Source of the DNA: Nitrospirota bacterium
Lineage (GTDB): Bacteria > Nitrospirota > Nitrospiria > Nitrospirales > Nitrospiraceae
Assembly (NCBI GenBank): GCA_016200355.1
Contig: JACQEY010000227.1
Location: 1-44,400 of the forward strand
Length of the DNA stretch: 44,400 nt
Direction of reading: 5' to 3'
Shown: piece by piece, positions 31,526 to 39,630 of the stretch
Position numbering within the stretch: position 1 is the stretch's first letter
How the letters are laid out: every line of letters begins with the position of its first letter
Program-made: the position numbers and the translations under genes
The notes under the pieces: model-generated
What the model saw: the letters and a program-made list of their open reading frames with translations, nothing else
Database searches by the model: none
Told to the model about the DNA's origin: nothing

Positions 31526-32814
31526 GCCGTCAGATCCTCAAGCGCCCGTTGTCCCGTGAGCCGTCGTTTGCGCTCCTTGTCTCTCGTCGGTGTGGCAAGG
31601 GGAGGAAAGAGCCCGAAATTCGTATTCATCGGCTGAAAATGACCAGGGTCCGTCGTCGTGATGTACGACAGCAGACAGCCATGCGCGGTGGTGGGCGGGG
31701 GCGTGACCAACGGCAATCCTGCCAGACCACGCGCGGCGTTGATTCCTGCCAACCCTCCCATAGCAGCGGAATCCGTGTAGCCCTCGACTCCGACCAATTG
31801 TCCTGCAAAGAAGAGCGTGCCGCGCGCCTTGAACTGGAGGGTGTTGCGCAGCAGTTGGGGAGAATTGATAAAGGTGTTGCGGTGCAGGCTGCCATAGCGC
31901 AGAAACTCTGCCTGTTCCAGACCGGGAATCATGCGAAACACGCGCTTCTGCTCCCCGTAGGTCAATTTAGTCTGGAACCCCACGAGGTTGTAACAGGAGC
32001 GATGGACGTTTTCTGTCCTGAGTTGCACCACAGCATAGGCTCGCGCGCCGGTCTTGGGATTCTCAAGGCCCACCGGCTTCAACGGACCGAACTGCATGGT
32101 TTGGCGGCCCCGTTCAGCCATCACTTCGATGGGAATACACCCTTCAAAATAGGGCGTCTTTTCAAATTCTTTGGGTTGAACTTTCTCCGCCGCGAGCAAC
32201 GCGTCATGGAACGCGTTGTAGGCTGGCTCGTCCATCGGACAGTTGAGATAGTCATCCCCTCCCTTGCCGTAACGGGACGCGAGAAATACGACATCCATGT
32301 TGATGGAGTCGGCATCCACGATCGGAGAGATGGCATCGTAAAAATACAAATGTTTCGTGTGGGTCAATTGCGCAATCGCCTGAGATAGTTTGTCGGATGT
32401 CAGCGGGCCGGTTGCCAGAATGCAGAGACAGTCCGTTGGAATCTCGGTGATCTCCTCATGCAGAATGCGAATGTTCGGATGCCCTTCCAGCGCCTGGGTA
32501 ATCTTGAGTGAAAACTGCTCGCGATCGACGGCCAGCGCCGACCCGGCCGGCACCCGCACCTCATCCGCCACCCGGATAATGAGCGAGTTGAGGCGACGCA
32601 TTTCCTCTTTCAAGATGCCGGGGGCATTCAGTAGATCCGTGGAGCCGAGCGAGTTCGAACAGACCAGCTCGGCCAGACCGCCGGTCTTATGTGCTTGCGT
32701 CATCTCCTTTGGACGCATTTCATAGAGCGTCACTTTTGCTCCACGATTGGCCGCCTGCCACGCTGCCTCAGACCCAGCCAAACCGCCCCCGATAATGACA
32801 ATGTCGTCGCGCAT
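31498..32814 (-). CDS. trmFO: tRNA (m5U54) methyltransferase, folate/FAD-dependent
   Basis: The protein has 438 residues. It methylates U54 of tRNA using methylene-tetrahydrofolate. The FAD-binding IIGGGLAGSEAAWQAANRG, the LYEMRP strand, CSNSLGSTDLLNAPGILKEEM, the CIPIEVMAERGRQTM block and the C-terminal NTNFGLFPPL are all family hallmarks. ATG 32814 has GGAG upstream. It heads a minus-strand operon with xerC and lies behind a strong sigma70-type promoter. The pairing trmFO-xerC is common in bacteria. Confidence 0.95.
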   Translation of the reverse strand: MRDDIVIIGGGLAGSEAAWQAANRGAKVTLYEMRPKEMTQAHKTGGLAELVCSNSLGSTDLLNAPGILKEEMRRLNSLIIRVADEVRVPAGSALAVDREQFSLKITQALEGHPNIRILHEEITEIPTDCLCILATGPLTSDKLSQAIAQLTHTKHLYFYDAISPIVDADSINMDVVFLASRYGKGGDDYLNCPMDEPAYNAFHDALLAAEKVQPKEFEKTPYFEGCIPIEVMAERGRQTMQFGPLKPVGLENPKTGARAYAVVQLRTENVHRSCYNLVGFQTKLTYGEQKRVFRMIPGLEQAEFLRYGSLHRNTFINSPQLLRNTLQFKARGTLFFAGQLVGVEGYTDSAAMGGLAGINAARGLAGLPLVTPPPTTAHGCLLSYITTTDPGHFQPMNTNFGLFPPLATPTRDKERKRRLTGQRALEDLTAWMTQFELS

Positions 32815-32853
32815 GCGAGTACCACTCCGCGAAGAAGGATTGCGAGCGGTGGC

Positions 32854-32883
32854 ATTGTAGGAACCGCATTTTGGGGATGTCAA
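32854..32883 (-). promoter_or_regulatory. Strong sigma70-type promoter of the trmFO operon
   Basis: On the minus strand, perfect TTGACA (complement of 32878-32883) and TACAAT (complement of 32854-32859) are spaced by 18 bp. The expected leader is about 30 nt. Confidence 0.75.
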
Positions 32884-32917
32884 GGCGACTTCGATGCGTG
32901 TGACGCCGATGTCACGG

Positions 32918-32947
32918 TTGATCCAATTTACGACCCCGTGCTAGACT
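32918..32947 (+). promoter_or_regulatory. Candidate promoter of tRNA-Val
   Basis: TTGATC (32918-32923), an 18-bp spacer and TAGACT (32942-32947) precede the tRNA 5' end by 11 nt. The pair is divergent from the trmFO promoter. Confidence 0.45.
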
Positions 32948-32958
32948 TCGCGTCCTGT

Positions 32959-33033
32959 AGGCGATTAGCTCAGGGGTAGAGCGCTTCCTTCACACGGAAG
33001 AGGCCACTGGTTCGATACCAGTATCGCCTACCA
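32959..33033 (+). tRNA. tRNA-Val (anticodon CAC)
   Basis: Acceptor AGGCGAT/ATCGCCT, D-arm TTAGCTCAGGGGTAGAGC, anticodon stem CTTCC/GGAAG with loop TTCACAC, T-arm TGGTTCGATACCA, and encoded CCA. It has a normal class I length of 75 nt. Confidence 0.96.
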
Positions 33034-33116
33034 TATTCTCCACCTTCCCCTTCCCGGCCCATACCCCCTTGCCCAAACTGACGATTTTCATGATGCTGCC
33101 TGAACTGCTCCAATCC

Positions 33117-33145
33117 TGGACAGAATTCTAGAGGTCGGCTACACT
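33117..33145 (+). promoter_or_regulatory. Candidate promoter of the small lipoprotein gene
   Basis: TGGACA (33117-33122), a 17-bp spacer and TACACT (33140-33145) lie about 58 bp before ATG 33204. Confidence 0.45.
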
Positions 33146-33203
33146 TCAATCTATTGAGAGACCGGCGATTCTGAACCGTCCAAGACATGTGAGGTCATCT
33201 ATT

Positions 33204-33545
33204 ATGAGGACTACAGCTCTTGCCCTGGGAATTCTCCTCCTGGCCACTGCGGTCGGTTGTGCCGAAAACCGTCAGCAACAGGCTTTGGCCGATGCTGATA
33301 CAGGCTATACCCCCCCGGTCAGCATCTACAGTGTGATGGACCCCACATCATTGATCTATACCGATGTGGCGGCCGGAGCTACCGCAAGCGATAACCCCTG
33401 GCGCTGGACGGGTTTTCTCTTGCACCCGTTCGGGGTTGTGATAGATCGCGTCGTGAACCGGCCGATTTACAAGCTCACCAGCAAGATGCCGTACCTTTTC
33501 GGGTACACGGCTGAGGATTCGATGCTGGATAGCCAACGGCGCTAA
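33204..33545 (+). CDS. Small putative lipoprotein of unknown function
   Basis: The protein has 113 residues. The N-terminus RTTALALGILLLATAVGCAE looks like a lipoprotein signal ending at Cys, although Ala-Val-Gly is not the best lipobox. The mature part has no family I recognise; a central FLLHPFGVVIDRVVNRPIY segment is amphipathic and could sit at a membrane. ATG 33204 has GAGGT at about 8-9 nt, so I prefer it to GTG 33189. It is followed by an 11-bp hairpin terminator, so it is likely monocistronic. Confidence 0.75.
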   Translation: MRTTALALGILLLATAVGCAENRQQQALADADTGYTPPVSIYSVMDPTSLIYTDVAAGATASDNPWRWTGFLLHPFGVVIDRVVNRPIYKLTSKMPYLFGYTAEDSMLDSQRR

Positions 33546-33571
33546 CTCTTCATAGAGATCGTGTTCAGCTA

Positions 33572-33604
33572 CAACGCCCGCTTTCCTTGCGAGAGCGGGC
33601 GTTG
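33572..33604 (+). terminator. Hairpin terminator-like structure
   Basis: CAACGCCCGCT (33572-33582) pairs perfectly with AGCGGGCGTTG (33594-33604). It lies 27 nt after the small lipoprotein stop. No T-run follows, so intrinsic termination would be weak. Confidence 0.6.
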
Positions 33605-33639
33605 CTGTCTCACCTCATTGGCAAACCTTTTCGCGTTTC

Positions 33640-34830
33640 ATGTATGCTTCTTTCGTGAATCAGAATCCATGTGACACGCAAGCGCCTCGTATTATGCCCT
33701 TTCGACTGTGGGTGGTCTGCGGGCTAGGACTGAGTCTCTTGCTTAACGCCTGCGGAACTCCGGTTCAAAGGCCAACCCTCCCACCGTCTGAGACCGATCT
33801 GGTCCTCCTAAGATCCCCGACCCTCTGTACGTCGAAGTCCGACTTCCTCAAGACACATCCTGCCTCTACCCTCAAACCACAGGATTGGGGAACCGGACAA
33901 GAGGTAGTTCTCCCTGCCGACCGAAGTCCATCGCACAGCGACGAGTCCTACTTTTTTGATGAGGATGGCACGCTGGTTGGAACCATCTTTACCTTTCCAT
34001 CCGGGCTTGACTTGAATCCTTATCCAGTCCTCCGCCACACCTTAACGCGGCTGAAGCCGGTATTGGAGTTCTATCTCAATGTGGCGAATCTGTCCTCGAA
34101 AACGAATATGGACCCCAGCGCCCTGTACGAAACCGGCGACGAGAAAACGACGACACAGTACTTGGTCTTAGGCACGCGTGAGCATCCGACGTTGCTCCAG
34201 GCTTCCGTGACGATCGACCCCTATGTACGGCTGTTCTCACCCTATCGACGCGAGTTCTTGGAACGATTGCGCCACCCAAGGGGCCAGAAGCCCGGACAAC
34301 AGCTCGACAGTCAAGGCGCAGAGGACAAGGAGCCCTTCCTCTCGCTCCAGCAATTCGCGCGTGGCCAAACCGCGCAGCTCTCCTACTGCGGAACCCAGAA
34401 CTACGATACCGCCGCCACTGCCTATCAGAAAGCGATCGCAAGCGGCTTTACGAATAAAGTGTGGCTGGCAGAAGCCCACCATAAACTGGGCCTAGCGTGG
34501 GTAGGGAAGGGAGAGCACGAAAAGGCCAAGGCGGAGATGCTTCTGTCGTTGACCATCAGACCCAACACTCCGGAAATTCTGAACAACCTCGGCACCGTAT
34601 ACCGCCAGCTGGGGGACAAGGCGAACGCACTCGCCTCATTCGAAAAATCCGTCACGCTTCGCCCTAACTATGCTATTGCCCGCTACAACTTGGCTGAGGC
34701 TTACGAGCCCACGAATCCTAAACGGGCCCTCTCGGAGTATGAGACCTATCTCGCGCTGGTCGAAGGCATCCCCGATGAAGCCAGTCGAATCGCGCTCGTC
34801 CAACAACGCGTTAAAGCGTTAAAACACTAG
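33640..34830 (+). CDS. TPR-containing lipoprotein
   Basis: The protein has 396 residues in the longest form. A lipoprotein signal (LWVVCGLGLSLLLNACGT, lipobox LNAC) places it in a membrane facing the periplasm. The C-terminal third carries TPR repeats: KVWLAEAHHKLGLAWVGKGE, PEILNNLGTVYRQLGDKANA and NYAIARYNLAEAYEPTNPKR. The N-terminal domain (about 45-220) is not recognised. The start is uncertain: ATG 33640 has no ribosome site, and ATG 33694 (MPFRLW) gives a more typical signal peptide. Such proteins usually scaffold envelope complexes. Confidence 0.78.
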   Translation: MYASFVNQNPCDTQAPRIMPFRLWVVCGLGLSLLLNACGTPVQRPTLPPSETDLVLLRSPTLCTSKSDFLKTHPASTLKPQDWGTGQEVVLPADRSPSHSDESYFFDEDGTLVGTIFTFPSGLDLNPYPVLRHTLTRLKPVLEFYLNVANLSSKTNMDPSALYETGDEKTTTQYLVLGTREHPTLLQASVTIDPYVRLFSPYRREFLERLRHPRGQKPGQQLDSQGAEDKEPFLSLQQFARGQTAQLSYCGTQNYDTAATAYQKAIASGFTNKVWLAEAHHKLGLAWVGKGEHEKAKAEMLLSLTIRPNTPEILNNLGTVYRQLGDKANALASFEKSVTLRPNYAIARYNLAEAYEPTNPKRALSEYETYLALVEGIPDEASRIALVQQRVKALKH

Positions 34831-34954
34831 CCTGCCCCCGATCAATCATTTCGTTCTCCTCACAGTCTGTCGAATATATGATTTCATTAGGCGCCTGCTA
34901 GATCTCGCGGTAGGCTCTTCCCATCACTCTGCATAGAAGCTATGGGAGAACGAT

Positions 34955-35715
34955 ATGGAACGACCTATCTGGGCTGGGGTGCGAACAATCATCTTGGCAG
35001 TTACGGCTCTGCTCCTCCTGCCACTACAGGCTCAAGCCGAGCGGAACTGGGAATTTTCTGTAGGTGTGTTCGGAGGGGAAGCTTTTCATTCCAACGAAGA
35101 CATGAAGTTCAGTACAGGCGCCAGCGGTTTTCCCGTTCATGGAACGGTACATGGTGTGACACTGAACGATTCTGGAACGTTTGGAGCAAGCTCACCGCTT
35201 GGTATCTCCCAAAGAAATATAACTGGCAACCACAGGTAGGATTGGAATTAGACTTCACACGATTCACCGCAGATCTCCATCCTCAATTACGGGGTGCTGA
35301 TGGCGATTCGCCTCAACCAGGCTTTCAGCTGGGATCATACCAATTCACTGTTGTTCAAGACATGAGTGTCGATACCTTGGCTGCCAACTTGCTGTTTCGC
35401 TATCCCATCTGGTCAACCCCAGATCTTCCAGGGGGACGGATCGCACCCTACGTCGGTTTTGGTGTCGGCGCACAGCGAGCCGTCCTGTCCCTTCAGACCG
35501 TTCCATTTCGTGAAGTGGATTATGCTCCTGCTGGGCAGGCGCTTGTTGGGATGAAGTTCTTTTTGATGCGAAATCTTGCTGGGTTCGGAGAATACAAGCG
35601 GATCTGGTCCTCCCATGAATTCACGTACTCAGACCTCAGTCCCCCTCCTGGATACTTTGAAAAGTATTCTGTTGTGACCAATGTCCTTGTCGGAGGTGTG
35701 TCTTTACACTTCTAG
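34955..35715 (+). pseudogene. Outer-membrane beta-barrel protein gene with a frameshift
   Basis: From ATG 34955 (GGGAGAACGAT upstream) a signal peptide (IILAVTALLLLPLQAQA) and a first strand (WEFSVGVFGGEAFH) are read. That frame stops at 35239. The barrel continues in another frame from about 35186 as KLTAWYLPKKYNWQPQVGLE and ends with VGGVSLHF, the terminal Phe typical of outer-membrane barrels. Adding one base near 35180-35187 (TTTGGAGC, perhaps once TTTGGGAGC) restores a 253-residue protein. It is either a real pseudogene or a sequencing error in a short G run. The longer frame from 34942 is not the true N-terminus. Confidence 0.8.
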
Positions 35716-35749
35716 GAAGTGGCGAGGATGCGTTTCGTCCCGGGACGGC

Positions 35750-36193
35750 TTATCGGCGGGCTTTCTCTTCTTGTTCTTCGAGCGTCTTGCAATTGATGCA
35801 GAGTGTGGTGACTGGGCGGGCTTTCAGTCGCGGATAGGGAATCTCTTCTTCGCAGCGCTCACAAATGCCATAGATATCTTGGTCCATTCGAGCAAGCGCC
35901 TCATCGATTTTCTTGATCAACCGTTGCTCGCGCTCACGGATACGCATCAAAAAATTCTGCTCGGCTTCCGCAGATGCCTGATCGCTGACGTCAGGGAACG
36001 CCTCCTGGCCGTTGGGATTGGCGAGACCCTCGACCGCCTCCTCCAACATAGCCTTGCGCTGCCGCTCAAGGTCACGACGAATAGCCGCGTACTTTTTCCC
36101 CTGCGGCGATGTCTTGGTTCTGCGCTTGGCCGTAACAGCTTTGGCCGCTGATGGAGTGGAAGAAACGCGCTTGGCGGAAGAGCTTGCTTTCAT
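35750..36193 (-). CDS. DksA/TraR-family zinc-finger protein
   Basis: The protein has 147 residues. A basic N-terminal tail of ~30 residues precedes a coiled coil (RRDLERQRKAMLEEAVEGL). A DVSDQASAEAEQ tip resembles the DxxDxA of DksA, and a four-Cys zinc finger follows (CERCEEEIPYPRLK...CINC). Such proteins bind RNA polymerase through the secondary channel and modulate initiation with ppGpp; whether this one does is inferred. ATG 36193 is chosen because the promoter lies at 36236-36265. A pentamer hairpin lies upstream of the promoter. Confidence 0.88.
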   Translation of the reverse strand: MKASSSAKRVSSTPSAAKAVTAKRRTKTSPQGKKYAAIRRDLERQRKAMLEEAVEGLANPNGQEAFPDVSDQASAEAEQNFLMRIREREQRLIKKIDEALARMDQDIYGICERCEEEIPYPRLKARPVTTLCINCKTLEEQEEKARR

Positions 36194-36235
36194 ATTGCAA
36201 CCAGCCTGAGGAATACAACCGTCCGAAACCGAGAA

Positions 36236-36265
36236 ACTATAGCAGGGGCCTGAAGGGAGGGTCAA
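36236..36265 (-). promoter_or_regulatory. Sigma70-type promoter of the DksA-like gene
   Basis: On the minus strand, TTGACC (complement of 36260-36265) and TATAGT (complement of 36236-36241) are spaced by 18 bp. The leader is about 36 nt. Confidence 0.7.
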
Positions 36266-36283
36266 TGGGCAACGTAGCCCCCT

Positions 36284-36370
36284 CTATCTGGTTCATCTGG
36301 TTTATTTTGTTCATCTGGTTGGTCTTGTTTAACCAAACAAACAAGACCAACCACATAAACCAACTAACAG
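36284..36370. repeat. Pentamer-type intergenic hairpin, copy 7 (R7)
   Basis: The left arm is CTATCTGGTTCATCTGGTTT, the centre TTGTTTAACCAAACAA near 36330 and the right arm CAAGACCAACCACATAAACC. It lies between recR (3' end) and the DksA-like gene promoter. Confidence 0.8.
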
Positions 36371-36378
36371 TCTTCTGC

Positions 36379-36408
36379 CGCTGGCGGGCTTTTTAGCATC
36401 CTGCTAGA
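36379..36408. repeat. Terminal fragment of a P3-type element
   Basis: GCCGCTGGCGGGCTTTTTAG followed by CATCCTGCTAG matches the right end of P3 (26098-26126). The recR stop codon TAG (complement of 36404-36406) lies within it. Confidence 0.6.
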
Positions 36409-37006
36409 GATCCCGACGGCCTTCGATCGACTTGAGCAACGTCACGTCATCGGCATACTCGATATCCATCCCGACTGGAATACCATAGGCGATACGCGAA
36501 ACCCGGGCTCCGAGAGGTTTCAGTTGATTCGTTAAATAGATGGCGGTGGCCTCGCCCTCGATCGTCGGACTCGTCGCGAGGATCACTTCTTCAATCCCTC
36601 CAAGCTTCACCCGATCGACCAACTCCTCGGCCCTGATATCGGACGGTCCGACGCCGTCCAGTGGAGACAAGGCGCCGAGCAACACATGATACAAGCCACG
36701 GTAGGCTCCCGCCCGCTCGATGGCATAAGTCGTACTCGGTTCTTCCACTACCAGAATCCTCGTCCGATCCCGCTTTGGGTCGAGACAAAACTCACAGAGT
36801 TCTCCCTCGGCGATGTTCCGGCACTGCCGGCAAAATGAGAGCCCATCTTTGACGGCGCGAATCGCCTCGGCCAAGCGAAGCGCGTCTTCTCGCTCGGCCT
36901 TCAAGACATGAAACGCCAATCGCTGCGCCGTTTTTTGGCCGATGCCTGGAAGACGGACTAACTCGCGCACCAATCGTGCGAGTAAGCCTTGTTGATCAAC
37001 CGCCAT
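36404..37006 (-). CDS. recR: Recombination protein RecR
   Basis: This 200-residue DNA-repair clamp works with RecF/RecO in gap repair. It shows the N-terminal helix-hairpin-helix (LVRLPGIGQKTAQRLAFHVL), the C4 zinc finger (CRQCRNIAEGELCEFC) and the TOPRIM domain (ILVVEEPSTTYAIERAGAYR ... LATSPTIEGEATAIYL). ATG 37006 matches family N-termini; the longer reading continues into repeat P4. It is the last gene of the conserved dnaX-ybaB-recR order, although P4 and a Q unit separate it from ybaB. Confidence 0.95.
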   Translation of the reverse strand: MAVDQQGLLARLVRELVRLPGIGQKTAQRLAFHVLKAEREDALRLAEAIRAVKDGLSFCRQCRNIAEGELCEFCLDPKRDRTRILVVEEPSTTYAIERAGAYRGLYHVLLGALSPLDGVGPSDIRAEELVDRVKLGGIEEVILATSPTIEGEATAIYLTNQLKPLGARVSRIAYGIPVGMDIEYADDVTLLKSIEGRRDL

Positions 37007-37023
37007 GACGTGATAGCCCACTG

Positions 37024-37149
37024 GCAGGGTGCTCAAAAAGTCTGCCAGCAGCGTTCTCGCATCGTTCAGAGCCTCCACGTACCCCAGAGGGTACGCGTCG
37101 GCCCTTCACTCGCTGCGGCCTTGCTGGACAGCCTTTTTGAGTACCCTGC
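37024..37149. repeat. MITE-like element P4 between ybaB and recR
   Basis: The ends are GCAGGGTGCTCAAAAAG and, inverted, GCAGGGTACTCAAAAAG (one mismatch). The core CACGTACCCCAGAGGGTACG hairpin matches P3. It is inserted within the dnaX-ybaB-recR operon. Confidence 0.75.
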
Positions 37150-37187
37150 GGGAGCGTTATCCTCTTGTCCCAGTGGAGCAGGCCGTT

Positions 37188-37227
37188 GAAGTTCTCACAT
37201 GCCAACATAGTTCTTCCGCACCTGCTA
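37188..37227 (-). repeat. Repeat unit Q2 at the ybaB 3' end
   Basis: On the minus strand the unit runs TAGCAGGTGCGGAAGAACTA then TGTTGGCATGTGAGAACTTC. Its first triplet is the ybaB stop codon. Related copies are at 11940-11968 and 40015-40042. Confidence 0.65.
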
Positions 37228-37548
37228 GAGCAGTCCGGGGACGTTCATCCCGCCAGTAACTGATTTCATCGCATCCGCCATCATCTCGCGAGCCTTCCTG
37301 AGGGCATCGTTCGATGCGGCCATGACCAAATCTTGCACCATCTCCACATCGCCGCTTTTCACCACCTCGGGATCGATGACGATACCGACTAGCTGCATGG
37401 CCCCATTTGCGGTGACCGTCACACTGCCACCGCCAGCCGTTCCGGTCACCGTCTTCGACGATGCCTGTTCCTGCACCTTCGCCATCTGCGCCTGCATCGC
37501 CTGCGCTTGCTTCAAAAGATTTCCCATGTTGCCCATCGGGTTCTTCAT
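37225..37548 (-). CDS. ybaB: YbaB/EbfC-family nucleoid-associated protein
   Basis: The protein has 107 residues. Members form tweezer-shaped dimers that bind DNA. The N-terminal helix GNLLKQAQAMQAQMAKVQEQ, the strand block TVTGTAGGGSVTVTANGAMQLVGI and the C-terminal AASNDALRKAREMMADAMKS are typical. It begins inside the end of dnaX (ATGA overlap), the usual arrangement, and ends with a TAG that belongs to repeat Q2. Confidence 0.94.
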   Translation of the reverse strand: MKNPMGNMGNLLKQAQAMQAQMAKVQEQASSKTVTGTAGGGSVTVTANGAMQLVGIVIDPEVVKSGDVEMVQDLVMAASNDALRKAREMMADAMKSVTGGMNVPGLL

Positions 37549-39383
37549 TCCTCAGCCTCCTTCTGATTCGACACCGATCTGACCTCTGCGAGTTCTGCGC
37601 CGAATATCTCAAGCGCCTGCTTGACGACAGGATGTGCCCGCGCTTGCTCAAAGAGGATCAGCCGTTGTTCTTTTTCCTTCGCCACCCTGAGCTGTGCCAT
37701 CGTCGGCCCGGAGGGATCCGACTCCGACAATTCGGTAATCCGCAACCGAACCGTCTGACCGCTCAATCGTTCACAGATCGATGTAAGCACCGCCATATTG
37801 TCAGAGTTCTCGATCATCCCTCGGGCCGCCATCTCCTGCTTGGCAAATCCAACTGTCACCACATGACCGTCCACACCCACAAACCGCCCTCTCTCTAGAA
37901 AGGCGGCAATCCTGGAAGAGGTATTGCCCACTTCCGTTTGGACCTGTTCCCAATTAAGCGTCACCGCAACGCGTCCATCATCAGGCGGACGCGATGCCAG
38001 GGGCATTGGAACCTTCACCTCGCCGGACGTGCCAGGGGATCTGACATTCGTAGGGCTCGTTGAAAGGCCTCGTGGAGGCGCCGTGTTTCCGACAACAGGA
38101 GACCTCGACGGTATCGAAGCGGCTGGCATAGGAACTGTCGATTGAGGAGATCGCGGAGGCGAGGAGGGCGCTGGGTCTGCAAAACGAGCCGGTGAGACCG
38201 GCTGGCCCGTGCGTCCGGAGGCCGGCTGAAATGGGCGTGCCGTCTGAGGTTGTTGCGCCGTCGGCCCTGGCTTTTCATCTGTTCGACGCAGTAACCGCGT
38301 TGCGCGCACCGTCGCTGTTTCGAGCACAAACCGGGGATGGGCACTGAGCCTGAGCGAGTCCTCCGCTTGCGTGAAGATCGCAAACAGTTCCTGAAGCGAC
38401 TCAGGTGAGAACAAGCGCGCGTCAGCGGCCATCTGCGTGAGATCTTCCGTGGAAGCCTCGATCAACCCCTGCCATTCTTGGGGTGAGGGCACCACCGATA
38501 CCACCAACATGTTGCGCAGATACTCGACAACCTCTGCACAATAGGCCCGCAGATCGTGTCCCTGGTCCAACAGCTGAGCCAGCACGCGAAGCCCTGCGGC
38601 GCTTTCTTGAGCCGTGATCGCCTGAATCATGGCACGAACGAGTTCTTGTGGAACGGCTCCCAGCAGGGCCTCCAGATCCGCATGCACGATCGTCTTGCCG
38701 CCGAACGCGACCGCCTGATCGAGCAGGCTCAACCCATCGCGCATGCTGCCTTCGCTAGCCCTGGCAAGCGCCATCAAGCTCCGTTCCTCGACCACGATCT
38801 GGTCCTGATCGACCACATGGCGCAACCGCTCGATAATCTCGGTTCGCGCAATCCGGCGGAAGTTGTAATGCTGGCAGCGGGAGAGAATCGTCGCCGGAAT
38901 TTTGTGAATTTCGGTCGTGGCGAAGATAAACACGACATGCGGTGGCGGCTCCTCCAGCGTCTTCAACAGCGCGTTGAAGGCCGAGTTCGACAACATGTGG
39001 ACTTCGTCGATGATATAGACCCGGTATTTCCCACGAAACGCGGCAAACTTGACGTTCTCGCGGATCTCGCGCACATCGTCCACGCTCGTATTGGACGCTC
39101 CATCGATCTCCATGACATCGACAGAGGTCCCCTGCGCGATCTCAAGGCAATTGGAACAGGTGCCGCAGGGCTTGCCGGTCGGCCCACGCTCGCAATTAAG
39201 CGCCTTGGCGAGAATCCTTGCAACCGTGGTTTTCCCCACGCCGCGGGTTCCGGAAAAGAGATAGGCTTGGGCAATTCGTTTGGTCGTGATGGAATTGACC
39301 AGCGTCTGAACAACGTGTGACTGTCCGATCACGTCATCAAACGTACCAGGACGGTATTTGCGGGCGGAGACTTGGTAATCCAA
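37545..39383 (-). CDS. dnaX: DNA polymerase III subunits gamma/tau
   Basis: The protein has 612 residues from TTG 39383 (LDYQVSARKYRP), with GGAG about 10 nt upstream. The longer reading to 39482 runs through word repeat W7 and is not typical. The clamp-loader AAA+ domain has Walker A GTRGVGKTT, the zinc module CGTCSNC, Walker B IDEVHMLS, sensor 1 ATTEIHKIPATILSRCQ and the domain III region. A Pro/Ser-rich linker (~400-480) precedes a C-terminal tau-like domain. I looked for but did not see an A-rich slippery site for a shorter gamma product. It is preceded by the SRP RNA gene, a common order. Confidence 0.94.
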   Translation of the reverse strand: MDYQVSARKYRPGTFDDVIGQSHVVQTLVNSITTKRIAQAYLFSGTRGVGKTTVARILAKALNCERGPTGKPCGTCSNCLEIAQGTSVDVMEIDGASNTSVDDVREIRENVKFAAFRGKYRVYIIDEVHMLSNSAFNALLKTLEEPPPHVVFIFATTEIHKIPATILSRCQHYNFRRIARTEIIERLRHVVDQDQIVVEERSLMALARASEGSMRDGLSLLDQAVAFGGKTIVHADLEALLGAVPQELVRAMIQAITAQESAAGLRVLAQLLDQGHDLRAYCAEVVEYLRNMLVVSVVPSPQEWQGLIEASTEDLTQMAADARLFSPESLQELFAIFTQAEDSLRLSAHPRFVLETATVRATRLLRRTDEKPGPTAQQPQTARPFQPASGRTGQPVSPARFADPAPSSPPRSPQSTVPMPAASIPSRSPVVGNTAPPRGLSTSPTNVRSPGTSGEVKVPMPLASRPPDDGRVAVTLNWEQVQTEVGNTSSRIAAFLERGRFVGVDGHVVTVGFAKQEMAARGMIENSDNMAVLTSICERLSGQTVRLRITELSESDPSGPTMAQLRVAKEKEQRLILFEQARAHPVVKQALEIFGAELAEVRSVSNQKEAEE

Positions 39384-39413
39384 CGTCGCTACGCTCCAGT
39401 AAGGTGCCGAGAT

Positions 39414-39498
39414 CTGAGTGCTGAGTATCGAGCAACCGACGGACCGATCGTACTCTGTTTTCTGAATCTCAGCACTCAGCACTCATCGCTCAGCACTG
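39414..39498. repeat. CTGAGTG/CACTCAG word palindrome (W7)
   Basis: The left words CTGAGTGCTGAG face a right arm of CTCAGCACTCAGCACTCATC (39468 onward) ending GCTCAGCACTG. The right arm recurs with one mismatch at 39687-39717. It lies between the SRP RNA 3' end and dnaX. Confidence 0.75.
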
Positions 39499-39513
39499 TT
39501 TCTAAGAAAGAGC

Positions 39514-39614
39514 GGGGCCAGGTGATCCTGCGGCACACAGAACTGACCGCTTACCGTTGCTTCCTTCCGGACCTGGCGGGGTTCACAGGGTTCTGTCGCA
39601 CAGGGCCCAGCCCC
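39514..39614 (-). ncRNA. ffs: Bacterial small signal recognition particle RNA
   Basis: The minus strand contains the universal SRP domain IV core: GGTCCGGAAGGAAGCAACGG followed by TAAGC. Flanking arms pair along the length (GGGGCTGGGCCCTGTG near the 5' end; CACCTGGCCCC at the 3' end). About 100 nt, the 4.5S-like form. It lies upstream of dnaX on the same strand, flanked on both sides by nearly identical word repeats. Confidence 0.95.
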
Positions 39615-39630
39615 TTATCTCTAGTTCAAA

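Noticed and set aside
34942-35715. Single 257-codon reading of the barrel gene from 34942
   Set aside because: Its first ~80 residues have no signal peptide and look like an out-of-frame translation; the true N-terminus is read from 34955.
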